Part shown: in pieces, positions 34,180 to 46,513 of the stretch | Layout of the letters: every line of letters begins with the position of its first letter | Numbering within the stretch: position 1 is the stretch's first letter | NCBI GenBank assembly: GCA_015680685.1 | Contig: MNCI01035354.1 | Span: 1,413,512-1,477,511 of the forward strand | Source of the DNA: Gnetum montanum | Taxonomy: Eukaryota > Streptophyta > Gnetopsida > Gnetales > Gnetaceae | Direction of reading: 5' to 3' | DNA: 64,000 nucleotides | Notes under the pieces: generated by a model | Seen by the model: the letters and a program-made list of their open reading frames with translations, nothing else | Database searches by the model: none | What the model was told of the DNA's origin: nothing | Position numbers and translations under genes: made by a program

Positions 34180-35440
34180 CCTATCTTCTCACTTAGGAGA
34201 TGCCACAATGGTTGGACTACTAGAAGAAATAGCAGTTTCTTCACCATGTAAAACACTTCATGGAAATCAATGGACACCTCTACAAGGTGTGCACCAATGG
34301 CCTAGCTTGTTGTTGTGTCCCTAATGCTGATCAACTAGATATTCTCTAAGACACTCATGAAGGTCCTTGTGGAGGACACTATGCTAGGAGACGCACAGCC
34401 ATTAAAATCCTAACAGCAGGGTAACTTTGGCCAACAATCTTCAAGGATGCTCACCATTATGTCCACTCCTGTGAATGATGCCAACGAAATGGTGGAATGA
34501 CTACTCAAATGGAGGGACCTCAACAATGGATTCAACCACTAGAACCCTTCGACATATAGGGCATTTATTTCATTGGTCCTATCACATCCATGTCATATAA
34601 AAAGACGTACATCATAGTCGTTGTTGACTATTATACAAAATGGGTAAAAGTAGTAGCCATCATCAACTGTACATCTTCTGCTACTACTTGGTTTGTACAA
34701 CAAAACATTGTAAATAGGTTTGGTGTGCCATGTGCATTAATTTTTTACAATGGAACTCACTTTGCAAGCACTACTTTTCGAAAGCTTATGCGATGCTTGG
34801 GGATTGAACATAAACTCATAACATCCTACCATCCCCAAGCTAATGGTCAAGTTGAGGTTACCAATAGGAAAATCACAAGAATACTAAATAGAACTATTAG
34901 CAAGTATAGGAATGACTAGAGCACAAAACTCAACGATGCCCTTTGGGCTTACGACTCAAAATGGAAACTTCCTATAGGCAATTCTCCCTATGAGATTGTC
35001 TACAAAAAATTACCAACACTTCGTATTCAATTTGAACTCTGTACACTTTTGATAGCTTGTGACCTTGACCTTGACTTGAGTCTAGCCCAAAAAGAACAAC
35101 TAATGAATCTCAACCTGCTAGACAAAAATCAATTAATAACCCTATCATATAATGTGTTGCACAAGGCCTATAACAAAAAGCATCATGACCTAAAAATCAG
35201 AAAAGTCAAATTTTAACCAAAAGATAAGGTTCTCTATTGGAATCCCACACATGTGCCTCAACGAACTAAGTTTTAAATGTTGTCAAAAGTACCTTACATC
35301 ATTTATGAGACTTTTCCTTTTGGAGCCATGATGATCTATAAACTTGAGAGCCTAAACAAAAAATAGCTAGTCAACATTCAACAAATAAAACCCTTCCATG
35401 AGCATACACTAGCTAACGCAACAATAACCTCATCGGACAA
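34180..35440 (+). pseudogene. Element C integrase
   Basis: Zinc-binding N-domain H-E-G-P-C-G-G-H...C-E-x-C-Q at about 34355-34485. The core spans 34540-34919 and beyond. G-I-Y-F replaces G-I-D-F, and F-Y-N-G-T-H-F replaces D-N-G, so both catalytic Asp are gone; the Glu (V-E-V-T-N-R-K) remains. A conserved W-A-Y and S-P-Y-E-I-V-Y follow. The C-terminal part ends near 35440. Trp to stop occurs at F-D-I-(W)-G and N-D-(W)-S relative to element D. Confidence 0.88.
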
Positions 35441-37544
35441 ACAACCACACTCTCTATTTTAGATCTCTCCTTTCAACTTAGTCATGGGAGAGATGGCCAC
35501 CCATGCTAATCATATAAGCAACTCCTCAGTTTTTTAACTTTTTTATTTTACACATTTTTTGTTTTACAACTTTTTGTCTTACACAGTCTTTATTTTACAT
35601 CTTTTTATTTCATGTTATTAATCTTTTCTAATTTTTATTTTACACCATCATAAGTACATTTTCAATTTCTTGAATATTTTGAATTTTCTTTTATATTTTC
35701 TTTTATTTTATTTGGTGTGATTTTCTAACTTTTTGTTAATAAGTGCCAGGTACATTGGTAATGTGTTACTTGATGGTGGTATGTACTATTTTTGTTATTT
35801 CATTATTGGTGTCTAGTTTCTGGCTTTGAATTTTGTTACGAATAATTAGGACATGGTTTCTTTTTCATGCAATAAGTAGTGAGTCTACAACATCCACCCA
35901 TCCAAAAACTCTATGGTTTTTCTTATTTTGAAAATGTGCAGTCCCTCTTTCATTAATAAAACTTTAATAAATTTTTGACTCTGGTAGTTTCCGGAATTGG
36001 GAAGGATTCCAAGGTTTGAATAGGGTGTGACTTCAAGGGAATTCTAGATTCTTTGTGCCTTTTTGTTTGCCTAGGTGCATGGGTTTTTTCATGGATTTCT
36101 TACCATTCCATGTCAATCAATAAAAAGAAGATGATTCACATAAAAAAACACGATGAGAATTCAAAGCACATCCCTTGGACAAAATAAATGCATACGTCCT
36201 CACATGGTATGGTTCTCATCAGAAAAAATAAAAAAAATGATGAGGATTCAAAGCACACCCCTTGGACAAAATAAATGCATATATCTTTGCATGGTGTGGT
36301 TCCCATTTCAAAAATAATAATGGGAATTCAAAGCACACCCCTTAGATAGAATAAATGTGCTATAAGCACTAGTTATGGAACTAGTCCCCTCTAACTAAGG
36401 CCCTTCCTCATTTCCTACTTCTTCTCTAATGAGGAATGGTGGTTGTTTTGTGGGAGCACTCTTGTGTCTTAGGGGAGAGACTAGTCTTGGAATGATGATG
36501 CAAAGTCACTAAATGTGGTTGGTTTTGGTCTAGACTGAGGATGGATCCTATCAAGTCATTTAACCACAAAATCCACAAGGGACTTCATGTGATCATAATT
36601 AGGAACTCCATTTCTCTCTCTCTCTCTCTCTCATCCATCTATGCTTTCCATGTCTCACCTCACTGCCAATTTCATGTTTTGGTTCAATGTCCTAGTTTGA
36701 TGTGTTAGAATTCTTAATTAGTTTCCTCCAAGTTTTTGTACTTAACCTTCTATAACCATTAATCATCCATGAAGCCCTGGACTCTTTGCTTTGAAGTTAT
36801 GCAAGGGCATAAGAGGCTTGTACCTACTCTGGGAAAGACCCACCTGCATATCTTTTGGTTGGGTTAGTTAAGTTTTTTATCCTTAGACACACTTATAATC
36901 AAATTCTCTTTTGTTACCACATTAGTGACATCCAATTGTGCACATCTTCATAACATCTTTCAATGAACCTTACTTTTTATGGTTGTGAATTTTTATACCC
37001 TCTTCAAATATTTCCTTGCATTAAAATTTTTCAAATTTAATGGACCTCTTATCTATTCTACTCTATTTTTCAACCTTCCCACTCATACTACTCAAAGAAC
37101 CAATCAACCACAATCACAACCTAGCCAAGTGTAACCACCGACAAGACAAGCCATTTAATAGTTATGTGTTACACATTGCATACTAATTTTTGATTTTTTT
37201 GTGATTATAGTGAAAAGAATGGACTGGAAGTAGGACTATCTTCACCAAGAAAGATGTAGTAGGGCCACTCAATGAGGACTGATCGTGATCGTTGGACCTC
37301 TTCTCTCTCTCATTTGTCTGATGCTAAGAGGTGTTGGATGTTAGTGTTATCCAAGGTGTTCACTTCTCTTATCATGAACACCCAATGTTGTAAAAATTGT
37401 AATTCCATACACTTGGGCACTTAGACTTTTGTTGTTCCATCTAAGTCAGTTTGTATGTTAGTCAATAATCCCATGCCTAACCAATATGTCATGTTGTAAA
37501 GAACTTGTTCCTTTTCTTCTTCACTTGCAAATGAGTTTTCATTT
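35441..37544 (+). other. Element C 3' non-coding region
   Basis: Non-coding, thymine-rich at first, with a CT microsatellite near 36615-36634. It contains a triplicated segment at 36154-36360. Compared with D (21451-24330), the third ORF is missing except for a short remnant near 37200-37330, so C appears to be an internal deletion derivative. Confidence 0.7.
36154..36360. repeat. Triplicated 80-88 bp segment in element C
   Basis: Units begin at 36154, 36242 and 36322 with GRRATTCAAAGCACAYCCC, followed by TTGGACAAAATAAATGCAT. Element D has one copy (20107). Confidence 0.85.
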
Positions 37545-37557
37545 AGTTGTGGGGGTA
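37545..37557 (+). other. Polypurine tract of element C
   Basis: AGTTGTGGGGGTA directly before TGATGAATCAC. Confidence 0.82.
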
Positions 37558-38379
37558 TGATGAATCACATTATTCTATCTATTGCGACATTATGTACATG
37601 ACATCAAGCTTGCGATGTCAAGTACATGACGTCAGGGTATATACCCTGAGTCTATAAATACCCCACCTGGGATCTAGTTTTCACATCATTTTTTGGTCAT
37701 TTTTCTAGTCAGAGTAGTAGAGCTTTTGTTGTTTCTTCCTTTCAAGGTTACAATATTTTTTGAGCGCCCACAGAAGAAGTCTAAGTATGTATAGTTCTTT
37801 GTTCAAGCACTAATGTACCTGAACATAGCAATGTGACAGGAATAAAATGAACTCTTTTAAAAATCCATGCAACATTGAGACTAGATTAATGTTTCTTTTC
37901 ATGCACTTTACTTTACTGCATTTCAATTAAGCAATTTATTTTCAACAGTTAATGAACGCAAGCACAACCACTTCAAGCATACATATAGTACTTGGTAACC
38001 TAGAAACGCTTAACGTTTGGTAGCCTAGTACTACTATATGTGTTCAAGATGCGTTCAGGAAAGTGGGATGGTTACTTGTGTTAAGCTAACTAGGTAGTAG
38101 ATCAATTAGATCTTTAATTACTTTACCTTTCATTCTTGTTGTAGGTGATCAAACTTATAACATATAAATAAGAAAAATTATATACCTCAATTACACTTAA
38201 ACCATACCTTTGAACCTCATAAGTGTATTTGGGAAGACAACAAATGTTCTCAACACCCATTTCACTTCCTAGAAGAGCTAGTGCATTAGATAACTATAGG
38301 TCCACTGAATTAGACCAGATCACATGTAACGCCTTAGTGATTTGTATGGTTGGACGTAGGGGTACCTAGCCACTCATCA
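37558..38379 (+). repeat. 3' LTR of element C (822 bp)
   Basis: TGATGAATCAC...CACTCATCA followed by ATAAT. TATA box 37653-37660. U3 words are CATGACATCA and GCGATGTCAAGTACATGACGTCA, fewer units than in the 5' LTR. Confidence 0.93.
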
Positions 38380-38384
38380 ATAAT

Positions 38385-38844
38385 ATAATGAAATGACTTT
38401 TTCTTAAAAATTGTACTCTCTACTTCCTAATCTTTTCACATTAAGTGATGATATTATCATATGGTTGTAATTGGTCTCGTGGTAGTTTGTTCAAGATGAT
38501 ACAATGTGGTGTCACTAGTAAGTGATATGAACTTGGTTTGACCCTAGAAAAAAGGTATAATAATCTCTTTAATCATGCTAGAAACATAGGATTCATTATG
38601 ATTATGGTAAAACACCTCACATTTTATTTATGTGATCCCTTCTTCTACCATCTCGTCTCACTAGTACATGTAGTTACGAATTTAATGATTATTGTGTGGT
38701 ATAGTGCTAAATTCTAGTTAAGGTAGATTAAACATGTATGTATTAGTAAACTAATATAATTTACATTTAATTTCCTAGATGCTCAAGGATAGTTATAAAA
38801 GTGGCTATATAAGGGCACTAAGGGTAGCAGTCATGGAGGACCCA
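38385..38844. other. Flanking DNA between elements C and F
   Basis: AT-rich, no coding frame. It is continuous with 27201-28203 when C is removed. Nothing recognised. Confidence 0.5.
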
Positions 38845-39718
38845 TGAAAGGCTAGCTAAAGTTTGGTGCTAAGTTACCTTCATTGTAGAGACCTTACCTC
38901 GTGTGTGACTAACTCATGAGTCATATCCACAGAGGAATGATTCAAAGTTAAAGAGATCATCAAGAAAATAAATGATTAAATCCAAATCCAATTGAAATTC
39001 CACACTTATAAATATTACTCATAAGTAAAATCACAGTCTTCACCCTAACTTCTAATCTTAAGTTCAAACTTGAAAAAAAATGATTAAACCAAATATAAAT
39101 CACATAAAATTAACATAAATGCTAAAAAATTATAAATGAGATGTCACCTAATATGTGACCCTACTTCGCTGAATTTATAATGCAACAACTTCACAGCCTT
39201 ATAAGAAATCAAACTGTTGTTTATTGCCACAAGGTTTCAACAATCTTCCTCAATAATTTTTAATAAAAGAACTCAACAAGGAATTCAATTTGGTATGGGT
39301 TTCTCTGGAGTTTGGCCAAAATCCCAAAATCCCCTATCACACATCAAACTTCTTCATTTATAATAAAGAAGAATTAGCCAAAATTAGCAAAGTTCATTAT
39401 TTAGGGAAGTAAATTTGCATCGAAAACTTCAATGTCAATTGGTTACAGTATATTGAAATGTATCATAGTTTTTTTGTTCTTTGATGACCAATTTAGATCA
39501 CACTAGTAATGTAGATCGATATCTTGATTCCTTGGTCATGCACTTTCTCTTATAATTGAATGTTATTGATCCTTGTTGCGATGCCTCCAAAAATCAATAG
39601 AACTTGGATCCATTTCCACCAAACCTTTTGATGATCTACAATAACAAAGACTCAATAAGAAAATTAGTACTTATTGATAATCATCACAAAAATTGATGTA
39701 CATTGACGAAGTAAAATA
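38845..39718 (-). repeat. 3' LTR of element F
   Basis: Starts TGAAAGGCTAGCTAAAG and ends GAAGTAAAATA. Matches 46514-47387 over its whole length at the same 874-bp length. Confidence 0.85.
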
Positions 39719-40595
39719 CTCTTAAGATAAGTCAATCCTCCTTGTTTAGCATCATACCCTAGCTGAAAGGTGATGGCATGGAGAATAAGAAGAAGAAATC
39801 ATTGCTCTACCCATATACACTCTACTTATGAAAGGAGGCTTTTGATGGATGCTGAAAATTGTGAGTCTTAAGTAATACTCCAACTAGTTCTTGTGGGAGT
39901 ATGGCTTTGCTCATGATTGAAGGTTTTTGTTGACCCCTTTACTCATATGGACATTTCTTTCTTTTTTTAATAACCCAAATTGCTTCCCCTTTTTTTTCTT
40001 TTTCTTTTTTTTTTTTAATTAAAAGTAGATAACAAGGTTGTCTTCAATCATGAGGTTCTTATGGGAGCCAAAGTTATTTTTGGATCTACTTAATGGGTTG
40101 CTCATGTGGGTACTAAAATCAATTGTCACATGCTAGTATCACCTTTATGGCTAGTCCCAATATGACACACACACCCTGTCCACCTTATTACCTTATCCAA
40201 AAAAGTAATTAATAGAACCATTCATTAATGATCAAGAACCAAACCTAGTTATTATTCCTATGATTCATGAAACTTAGAAAACAAAAAGAATATTGTGAAG
40301 AAGAAAAACAAAAGAGTTAGTTTACATAATTTGTTTTTTTATTAGCCTAAGGCTCATCCTTAGCTAGATTTTGGACTTAAACTGAACTATCTCAAGGCAT
40401 GGGGAGTTGTCCTTCTCCCTTGCATTCCAGACATGATGCTAATGAATTTTTTAGAGTTCCAACTAACAATAGAATTTGCTATTTTCCTCTACATTTTTCA
40501 AGGCAAAATTTTTAGACTAAAATACTTCTTTTTTTATATTACAATATTAAACAAGATGTTTGTTGAAGGATACTAGCCATGTCCTATACTTCTAA
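39719..40595 (-). other. Element F 3' non-coding region
   Basis: No coding frame; a T-run lies at 39961-40016. In Athila elements an envelope-like ORF can occur here; none is seen. Confidence 0.55.
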
Positions 40596-41860
40596 TTAAG
40601 TCACTTCATTTGCTCCATCGTTCTCAGGATAAGTTGGTTCACCTAACTCTACTAATTCATCCTCTCCTAGTTCCTCTATTTGATGTTGATAATATTGTTT
40701 AATTCTTTGACCATTGACTAAAAATGTAGTAGATAAATCATCAATAGGTGCAATTAAAACACTTTCATTATTGTGGGGTTGTGATACTAGGTAATGGTTT
40801 TCCCACCAAGTTGTTAGGCTCCCTAGAAATTTATGTAGTCTCATGTTATATAAAAGGACTTTATCACCTCTTGAAAAATGTTTCTTAAAGATATTCTTGT
40901 CATGCAAGCTCTAAATTTATTTCTTTATGATATTTTGCTTATCAAGTGCATGCAGCCACATTTTGTCAACTTCATGTATTTGAGTCACTCTAAAGTAGTG
41001 ATTTGTTTCTCTATCAAAATTCAATTGTTTTGCTAATCATAAAAATTGATATTTGATTTCTACGAGTAATAAACATTCTTTTCCATAAACCAATTGATAA
41101 GGTGAATAGCCTAAACTGGATTTGTATCTAATCCTATAAACCTAAAGTGCATCTTGTAATTTTTTAGGTCAATCTCTCTTCTTAGCACATATGGTTTTTG
41201 TTAATATCTTTAGAATGATTCTATATATATTTTTCTACTTGACCATTTGTTTGAGGATGATAGGTAGTATTTATCTTATGTTGAATTTCATAAGACTTAA
41301 GGAATTTTTTTCATTGTTCAATTTACAAAATGGGTTCCTTGACCACTTATGATTGCTCATGGAGTTCCAAATCATGTTAGAATTTTTTGCCTAAGAAAAG
41401 CTACCACTACTTTAACATCATTTGTTGGGGTGGCTATAGCTTCTACCCACTTAGTGACATAGTCTATGCAAACCAATATGTATTAACATCCATTATATGG
41501 TGGAAATGATCCTAAAAATTCTATACCCCACACTTCGAATGGTTTTCTTATTAAGATTGGGTTTAGTGGCATTTCTTGTCTTTTTGTTATTGCCCCTATT
41601 CTTTGGCATTTATCACATTCCTAAACATACTTATGAGCATCTTTAAATATTGAAGGCCAATAAAATCCACTTCGCAAGATTTTAATAGTAGTTAATCAAC
41701 TATAAAAATGTTCACCTCCAAGGTCATCATGACACATATGAAAGATTTCTTGTTGCTCATCCTCAGCTACACATCGTCTTGCTACATTGTATTTACATAT
41801 TCTATAAAGATATGGCTTATTCCAAATGTATTTGGAGATGTTCCTTAAGAAATATTTCAT
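40596..41860 (-). pseudogene. Element F integrase
   Basis: The C-terminal piece (40596-40907) has F-S-R-G-D-K-V-L-L-Y-N, then F-L-V-N-G-Q-R-I-K-Q-Y-Y, the Athila-type end. The core lies at about 41020-41620 in broken frames: reverse-translating 41330-41350 gives the S-x-Q-G-T-H-F neighbourhood, and 41440-41475 the Y-V-T-K-W-V-E-A type segment. The zinc domain is near 41600-41790. Only the C-terminal piece has a long open stretch. It would integrate element cDNA. Confidence 0.78.
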
Positions 41861-42480
41861 CTGCACTTTACTCCATTAGGTTGGAGTTTTCATAGTGACA
41901 AGGTAATTTGCTATATCAGCAAACCAAGGATCTTTCTTTATGGAAAAGAGTTGCTCATCAGTAAATTCATCATTAAATATTACTTTTATCCTATTTTCAT
42001 CCTTTATTTCCAATCTCAAAAGTTTGTCTACCACAACATTTTATCTACCCCTTTTATCTAAAATGTCAAGATTAAATTCTTAGAGTAATAGGCACCATCT
42101 CATTATCCTAGCATTTTTTATTTTTTTAGTGGCTAGAAATTTAATGGCTAAATGATCAGTGTAAAATTTGGTTTTATATCCTATTAAGTAATGTCTAAAT
42201 TTATCCATTGCATACACAATGGCCACAAGTTCTTTTTCTATAGTGTAATTTACTTGGGCTTTATCTAGACTTGTAGAGACATAATAAATTACCCATGGTT
42301 TATTATCTATGTATTGTTCGAAGACTACCCCTACAGCAGTGTCACTAGCATCACATCAAAACAAATGGAAAATCCCAATTAGGTATGTTAACTATAGGGG
42401 TGGTAGTTACTCTTTTCTTTACTTGAGAGAATGCTTCTTAATAATCATCAGTGCATGTAAAAGGAACATCCTTTTCTAGG
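41861..42480 (-). pseudogene. Element F RNase H
   Basis: Broken frames on the minus strand after RT. A D-A-S-D-T-A-V-G-V-V-F-E-Q-type motif is encoded around 42310-42355 and a Y-T-x-x-E-K-E-L-type motif near 42225-42250. It lies between RT and integrase as expected. Several stops. Confidence 0.65.
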
Positions 42481-43380
42481 AGCATGTAAAGTGGCTTAGC
42501 TATTTTTGAGAAATTTTTAATAAGTCACTTATAATATCTAACATGTCCTAGAAAGGATCTAAGAGTCTTTAAGTTTGTTGGAGCTAGAAGTGTAGAGATT
42601 ACTTTTACCTTCTCCTCATCCATCATTATTCCTTCCTTGGAAATTACATGTCGTAAATCTACATCACTTGTAACCATTAGATGACTCTTTTCCCAACTTA
42701 ATGTTAAATTTTTATCAATGCATCTATCTAAAATGCATTCTAACAATTGTAATGTTTGTTCATAAGTATCATCGTATACTAAAAAATCATCCATGAATAA
42801 TTCTACATATTCTTCTAACATATCAAAATATATTGATATCATGGCCCTTTGGAAGGTAGCAAGTGCATTACAAAGGCTAAAAGGCATCTGATAGTAAGCA
42901 AAAGTTCCATATGGATATGTAAAGGTTGTTTTATGTTGATCTTCTAGTGCAATGGCTACTTGATTGTAACCACTAAACCAATCCAAAAAGCAATAATACT
43001 CATGCCCTTTTAATTTCTCCAAAATTTGGTCTATGTAAGGTAGGGGGAAGTGATCTTTCTTTGTGTTTTAATTATGCCTCCTATATTCTACACAAGATTT
43101 CCATTTTCCTCCCTTTTTAGGAACTATAATGATAGGGCTTACCCACTCACTATCAACTATTGGATAAATAATCCCTTCCTTTCAAAGTTTTGAAATTTCA
43201 TCTTTAATAATTTGTTTTAAAGTTGTATTAATTATTCTAGTGGAGATTCTTACCAATTTCACATTATCTTCTAGAGAGATGTGATGTTGCCATGTGTTGG
43301 GTGAAATTCCTTGATGGAGGTCCTCATAACTCCATGAAAATGCTTTAGATTTTCTTTGTAAAACTTCAACTAATTTCACT
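42481..43380 (-). pseudogene. Element F reverse transcriptase
   Basis: The N-terminal piece (43182-43379) gives S-Y-E-D-L-x-G-I-S-P, then after a stop S-E-W-V-S-P-I-I-I-V-P-K-K-G-G-K. The main piece (42525-43022) gives F-L-D-W-F-S-G-Y-N-Q, P-Y-G-T-F-A-Y, F-S-L-C-N-A-L-A-T-F-Q and the catalytic F-M-D-D-F (about 42775-42800), with thumb L-R-S-F-L-G-H. The catalytic Asp are intact; the usual F-G-L-C-N has Ser for Gly. Stops separate the pieces. Confidence 0.9.
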
Positions 43381-43739
43381 TCTTATTCATTAGAAAGTCG
43401 AGAATTTATTATTAAAGGTTTATTTTGATCAAGGAAAATGTACTTAAGAGTACTAGGTGCTTCTCTAAGATCTAAAGAATCATTATTTGGTGGATGAATT
43501 ATTTCTCCAATATTTCCTAATCCCAAATTCAAATTTTGATCAAGAAGATCTTGTTGTTCTTTTGTAGAGGAATCTAAAGGTCCTTCCTCAAAATTGTTTA
43601 ATGCTATTGGTTTCCTATCTTGTGCCATTATTGATGTGGGTATTGTATAGAGAATTCTTGCTTCTTTTATATATTGATTCAATCGGTCCTCCTTTGCTGT
43701 ATCATATATATTAAGCATGAAAGTAAGATTGGAAAAAGA

Positions 43740-44141
43740 TTATTGGAGTTGTCCTGATCCAGAATTGATTGCTGCATCAACTATTGTTAACCTAAGTCTA
43801 TCTAATATGGTGGGAAAACAATCTAGATCTTTTACTTCCAACACAACAAAATCAACCAAGTATTTTCCTCTTTCAACCTCCACTATTAAATCTTCCACTA
43901 CTCCTATGGGTTTTACATTTGTGCCCTTAAGTAAAGATATTTCCATATTCGCCCTCCTTATATCCTCTAAATTATGTGACCTAGCCATTTCAAGTGGCAT
44001 AATGTTGATGCTATCTCCTAGATTCAATAAGGCATTCTCCATACTCTGTCCATTTATCTTAATCAAAATTATGGGAACCCCTGGATCTTGGTATTTTGGA
44101 ACTTCTTGGCTTTTTTTAAGTTGAGACAAATTATCATTCAA
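43740..44141 (-). pseudogene. Element F retropepsin
   Basis: An open segment of 133 residues. K-Y-Q-D-P-G-V-P starts the domain. The active site reads A-L-L-N-L-G-D-S-I-N where Athila has A-L-x-D-L-G-A-S-I-N, so the catalytic Asp is Asn (GAT to AAT). G-V-V-E-D and D-F-V-V-L-E follow. The last motif reads T-I-L-D-R-L-R for I-L-G-R-P-F. Inactive although the frame is open. It continues toward RT through 43383-43718. Confidence 0.88.
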
Positions 44142-44149
44142 ATAAACTT

Positions 44150-45815
44150 ATTTGGGAATTTTTTCTTTTCTCTTTCTCATGCATAATGCCCTTAAGGATT
44201 TAGCGTAAAAAGATGTGCCTCTTATGGCTTACTCTAGATGAATATGCAAATATGACTCATTAAACATTTTTTCTATATGTGCTTTGGTTGTAAATTCCTC
44301 TTGCAATCATTTAGGGAAAGGAGGTAAAACTGTCTAACTAGGTAAAGGGAAAGAGGTTAATGGTTGTTCTCTTTCTCATATTGGTTGATTACTTCACTTC
44401 TTATTCATTACATGTGGCTAATCCTTTTCTTATGTCAATACTTCTTGAAAGTTAACCTTCTTTTAAGGTCTAGGCTTAATAATTTTGCCACTCCTAGTGG
44501 TGATAAAATGCAATTGTTACCAACCCTTCCTTTGGGACGTAGTATTTGGCACAAGTTGAGAAGGTAATTCATTCTTTGTCAAATCTTGAAATCTTCTCCT
44601 TGTTTCATTTCTGAATTTCCTACTTTCTTCAATGAAGTAAGTAAGACTTTGAGTAAGTTTATCTAAGTGTTCACTAGTTGGACTCTTAAAAATTCGGTAA
44701 TTTCTTTGAGAATATTTTTGTTGGAAAGATGGTCTTTGTTGAAATGTCACTATTGGTTGACTTCTATATTGTTGAAAAGCCTTTACAAATTCTTATACTT
44801 CCTCATGATAATATGCTAAGGCTAGATAAGTGGTGCAATCATGTTGTTGGCTACCACAAAGGTTACATACATCACTTTGCACTATATTGGCATGTTTCTT
44901 TATAAAACATGTCAACTCATCCACTATTTTATTTAATTGTTCAATTTTTTGAGTCATGCCTTACATGATGTTGGGTTTTGGCCATCTCTTACTTTAATCA
45001 ACCAATGAATCTATTATCCTCTAGCCATCCTTCGATGTTACATTCAATATATTTCCACCACATGCAAAGTCAACATTTTTTCTATAATATGATAATAGGC
45101 CTTCTACAAATATTTGGATAAGTTGGTGGGTTGGAAATCCATGGCTGGAATTTTTTAAGCACAACCCTTTGAACTTATCAAAAATACTCTCATAATCCTC
45201 ATCTTCCGATTGCATAAAACTCATTAGATGCTTCCTTAATGAGTACAACCTATCATTGGAAAGAAACCTTTGGAGAAAGGTAACCTTGAATTCATCCCAT
45301 GAACTAATTTATGTCCTAAGTGTTTGTAGATAAAATTTAGCTTTATCTTTTAAGGTTGATTTAAAGGCAATAATTTTAGTTCTATCTCCACTTTGAGATG
45401 TCAACATTCAAAGTGTGGTTTCAAATCCCCTTATATGAGTGACTTGATCTTCATCATTGGTACCCCTAAAAATAGGTAGTAAATTAATATTTTTACTTCA
45501 ACATCTCTACCTTGGGGAAAAACTAGATGGTCCTTAAGGTATTATTCATGTTCTTTGATTTAATAAGTCCCCAAGAGTTTGACCTTGGTAAGCCTATCCA
45601 ATAGGAATATTAGAGCCTATACTACCAAAGGAAAAGGGAATTGAGCCAATTGAAAGTGGAGGAGGTGTATGGTGTGAAGGAGACCCAATTGTAAAAGTAT
45701 TAGTTACTATTGGAGTTACAATTGGACTTGGTATAGAAACAAAGGCTACTAATGTAATGGGAATTTGTAGGTTTAATATATTTACCAGTTGAGTGATTCC
45801 TTCCATTGTGATCAC
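44150..45815 (-). pseudogene. Element F gag (Athila type)
   Basis: Starts at ATG 45813-45815 (M-I-T-M-E-G). A Ser/Pro-rich N-part is at 45594-45815. The capsid domain at about 45021-45480 includes R-L-Y-S-L-R-K-H-L-M, then S-H-G-F-P-T-H-Q-L-I-Q-I-F-V-E-G-L and the A-C-G-G-N-I-L segment typical of Athila gag. A knuckle C-N-L-C-G-S-Q-Q-H-D-C lies near 44840-44880, and T-T-R-S-G-K near 44490. Frame breaks and stops separate the parts. Confidence 0.82.
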
Positions 45816-46492
45816 ATAACTTACTATTTGGCTTAGAATTAAATTTTAGAGCCTACCACTATATTTGAACTCATGGTTTGCATTGCTATAATTGGGATAT
45901 CAAAAAGAAGGTTGAAAGATGTAGAAAATTTAAATTGTGTCTTTTCCCTTTTCTGAAAGATTTTTTTTGGATCCTTCTCCTTGTTATAGTGTTACTTCTA
46001 AATAGAGGTTAAGGCAATAGGGCTAGGTTGTCCTTGTTCCTCTTGGTCTTATTTCAAATTGGTTCAAGTACGTTTATAATAACTAGTGGTAATTCTAGGA
46101 GGCTAAATTCGTGTTGGATTTTTAGATTACTTAGTTGGTTTCATTTAACAAACACACTCTTCCTTAGCACATGCATGTGCAACCACTCCTAAGACCTTGC
46201 AAAGGCACCAAATTGATTTAATTACCCCTAAAATTACTACCTTAATTACAAATTTCTAGATCCTTTCTTCCATTTGGGAGATTAGGAGGGTTGATTCTTG
46301 GTACTGTAGCTTTTTCTTATTTTTAATTTTTTTCTTACAAGAAAAAAATTTTTTTTTAAAAAAAACCATTTCTAAAACTAATAATAAAAGAAAATAAACA
46401 TAAAAATAGTGTGTACCTTTTTAGAATTTCTAAATCTATAAAATAAATATAAAAACATACAAAACCCTTGATGATGATTAACTTTGCCAGCC
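45816..46492 (-). other. Element F leader
   Basis: Non-coding, with A/T homopolymers around 46315-46370. No gene seen. Confidence 0.6.
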
Positions 46493-46510
46493 TCCCCAAC
46501 AACAACATCA
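46493..46510 (-). other. Primer-binding site of element F (decayed tRNA-Asp type)
   Basis: Minus strand TGATGTTGTTGTTGGGGA against consensus TGGCGCCGTTGCCGGGGA: six differences, all C-to-T or G-to-A. Confidence 0.75.
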
Positions 46511-46513
46511 AAT

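Larger units (their letters stand above)
28209..38379 (+). mobile_element. Element C: full-length Ty3/gypsy retrotransposon (Athila/Tat branch)
   Basis: The element is 10171 bp, with LTRs of 914 and 822 bp, ATAAT target duplications at 28204-28208 and 38380-38384, a tRNA-Asp-like primer site, gag, protease, RT, RNase H, integrase, a 2-kb 3' non-coding region, a polypurine tract and a 3' LTR. Protein order PR-RT-RH-INT is the gypsy order. Stops throughout and loss of integrase Asp residues show it is dead. D, E, H and the LTRs at 48857, 52091 and 52597 belong to the same family. Confidence 0.93.

Noticed and set aside
36614-36634. CT-repeat as a promoter element
   Set aside because: A short microsatellite in non-coding retrotransposon DNA with no gene nearby.
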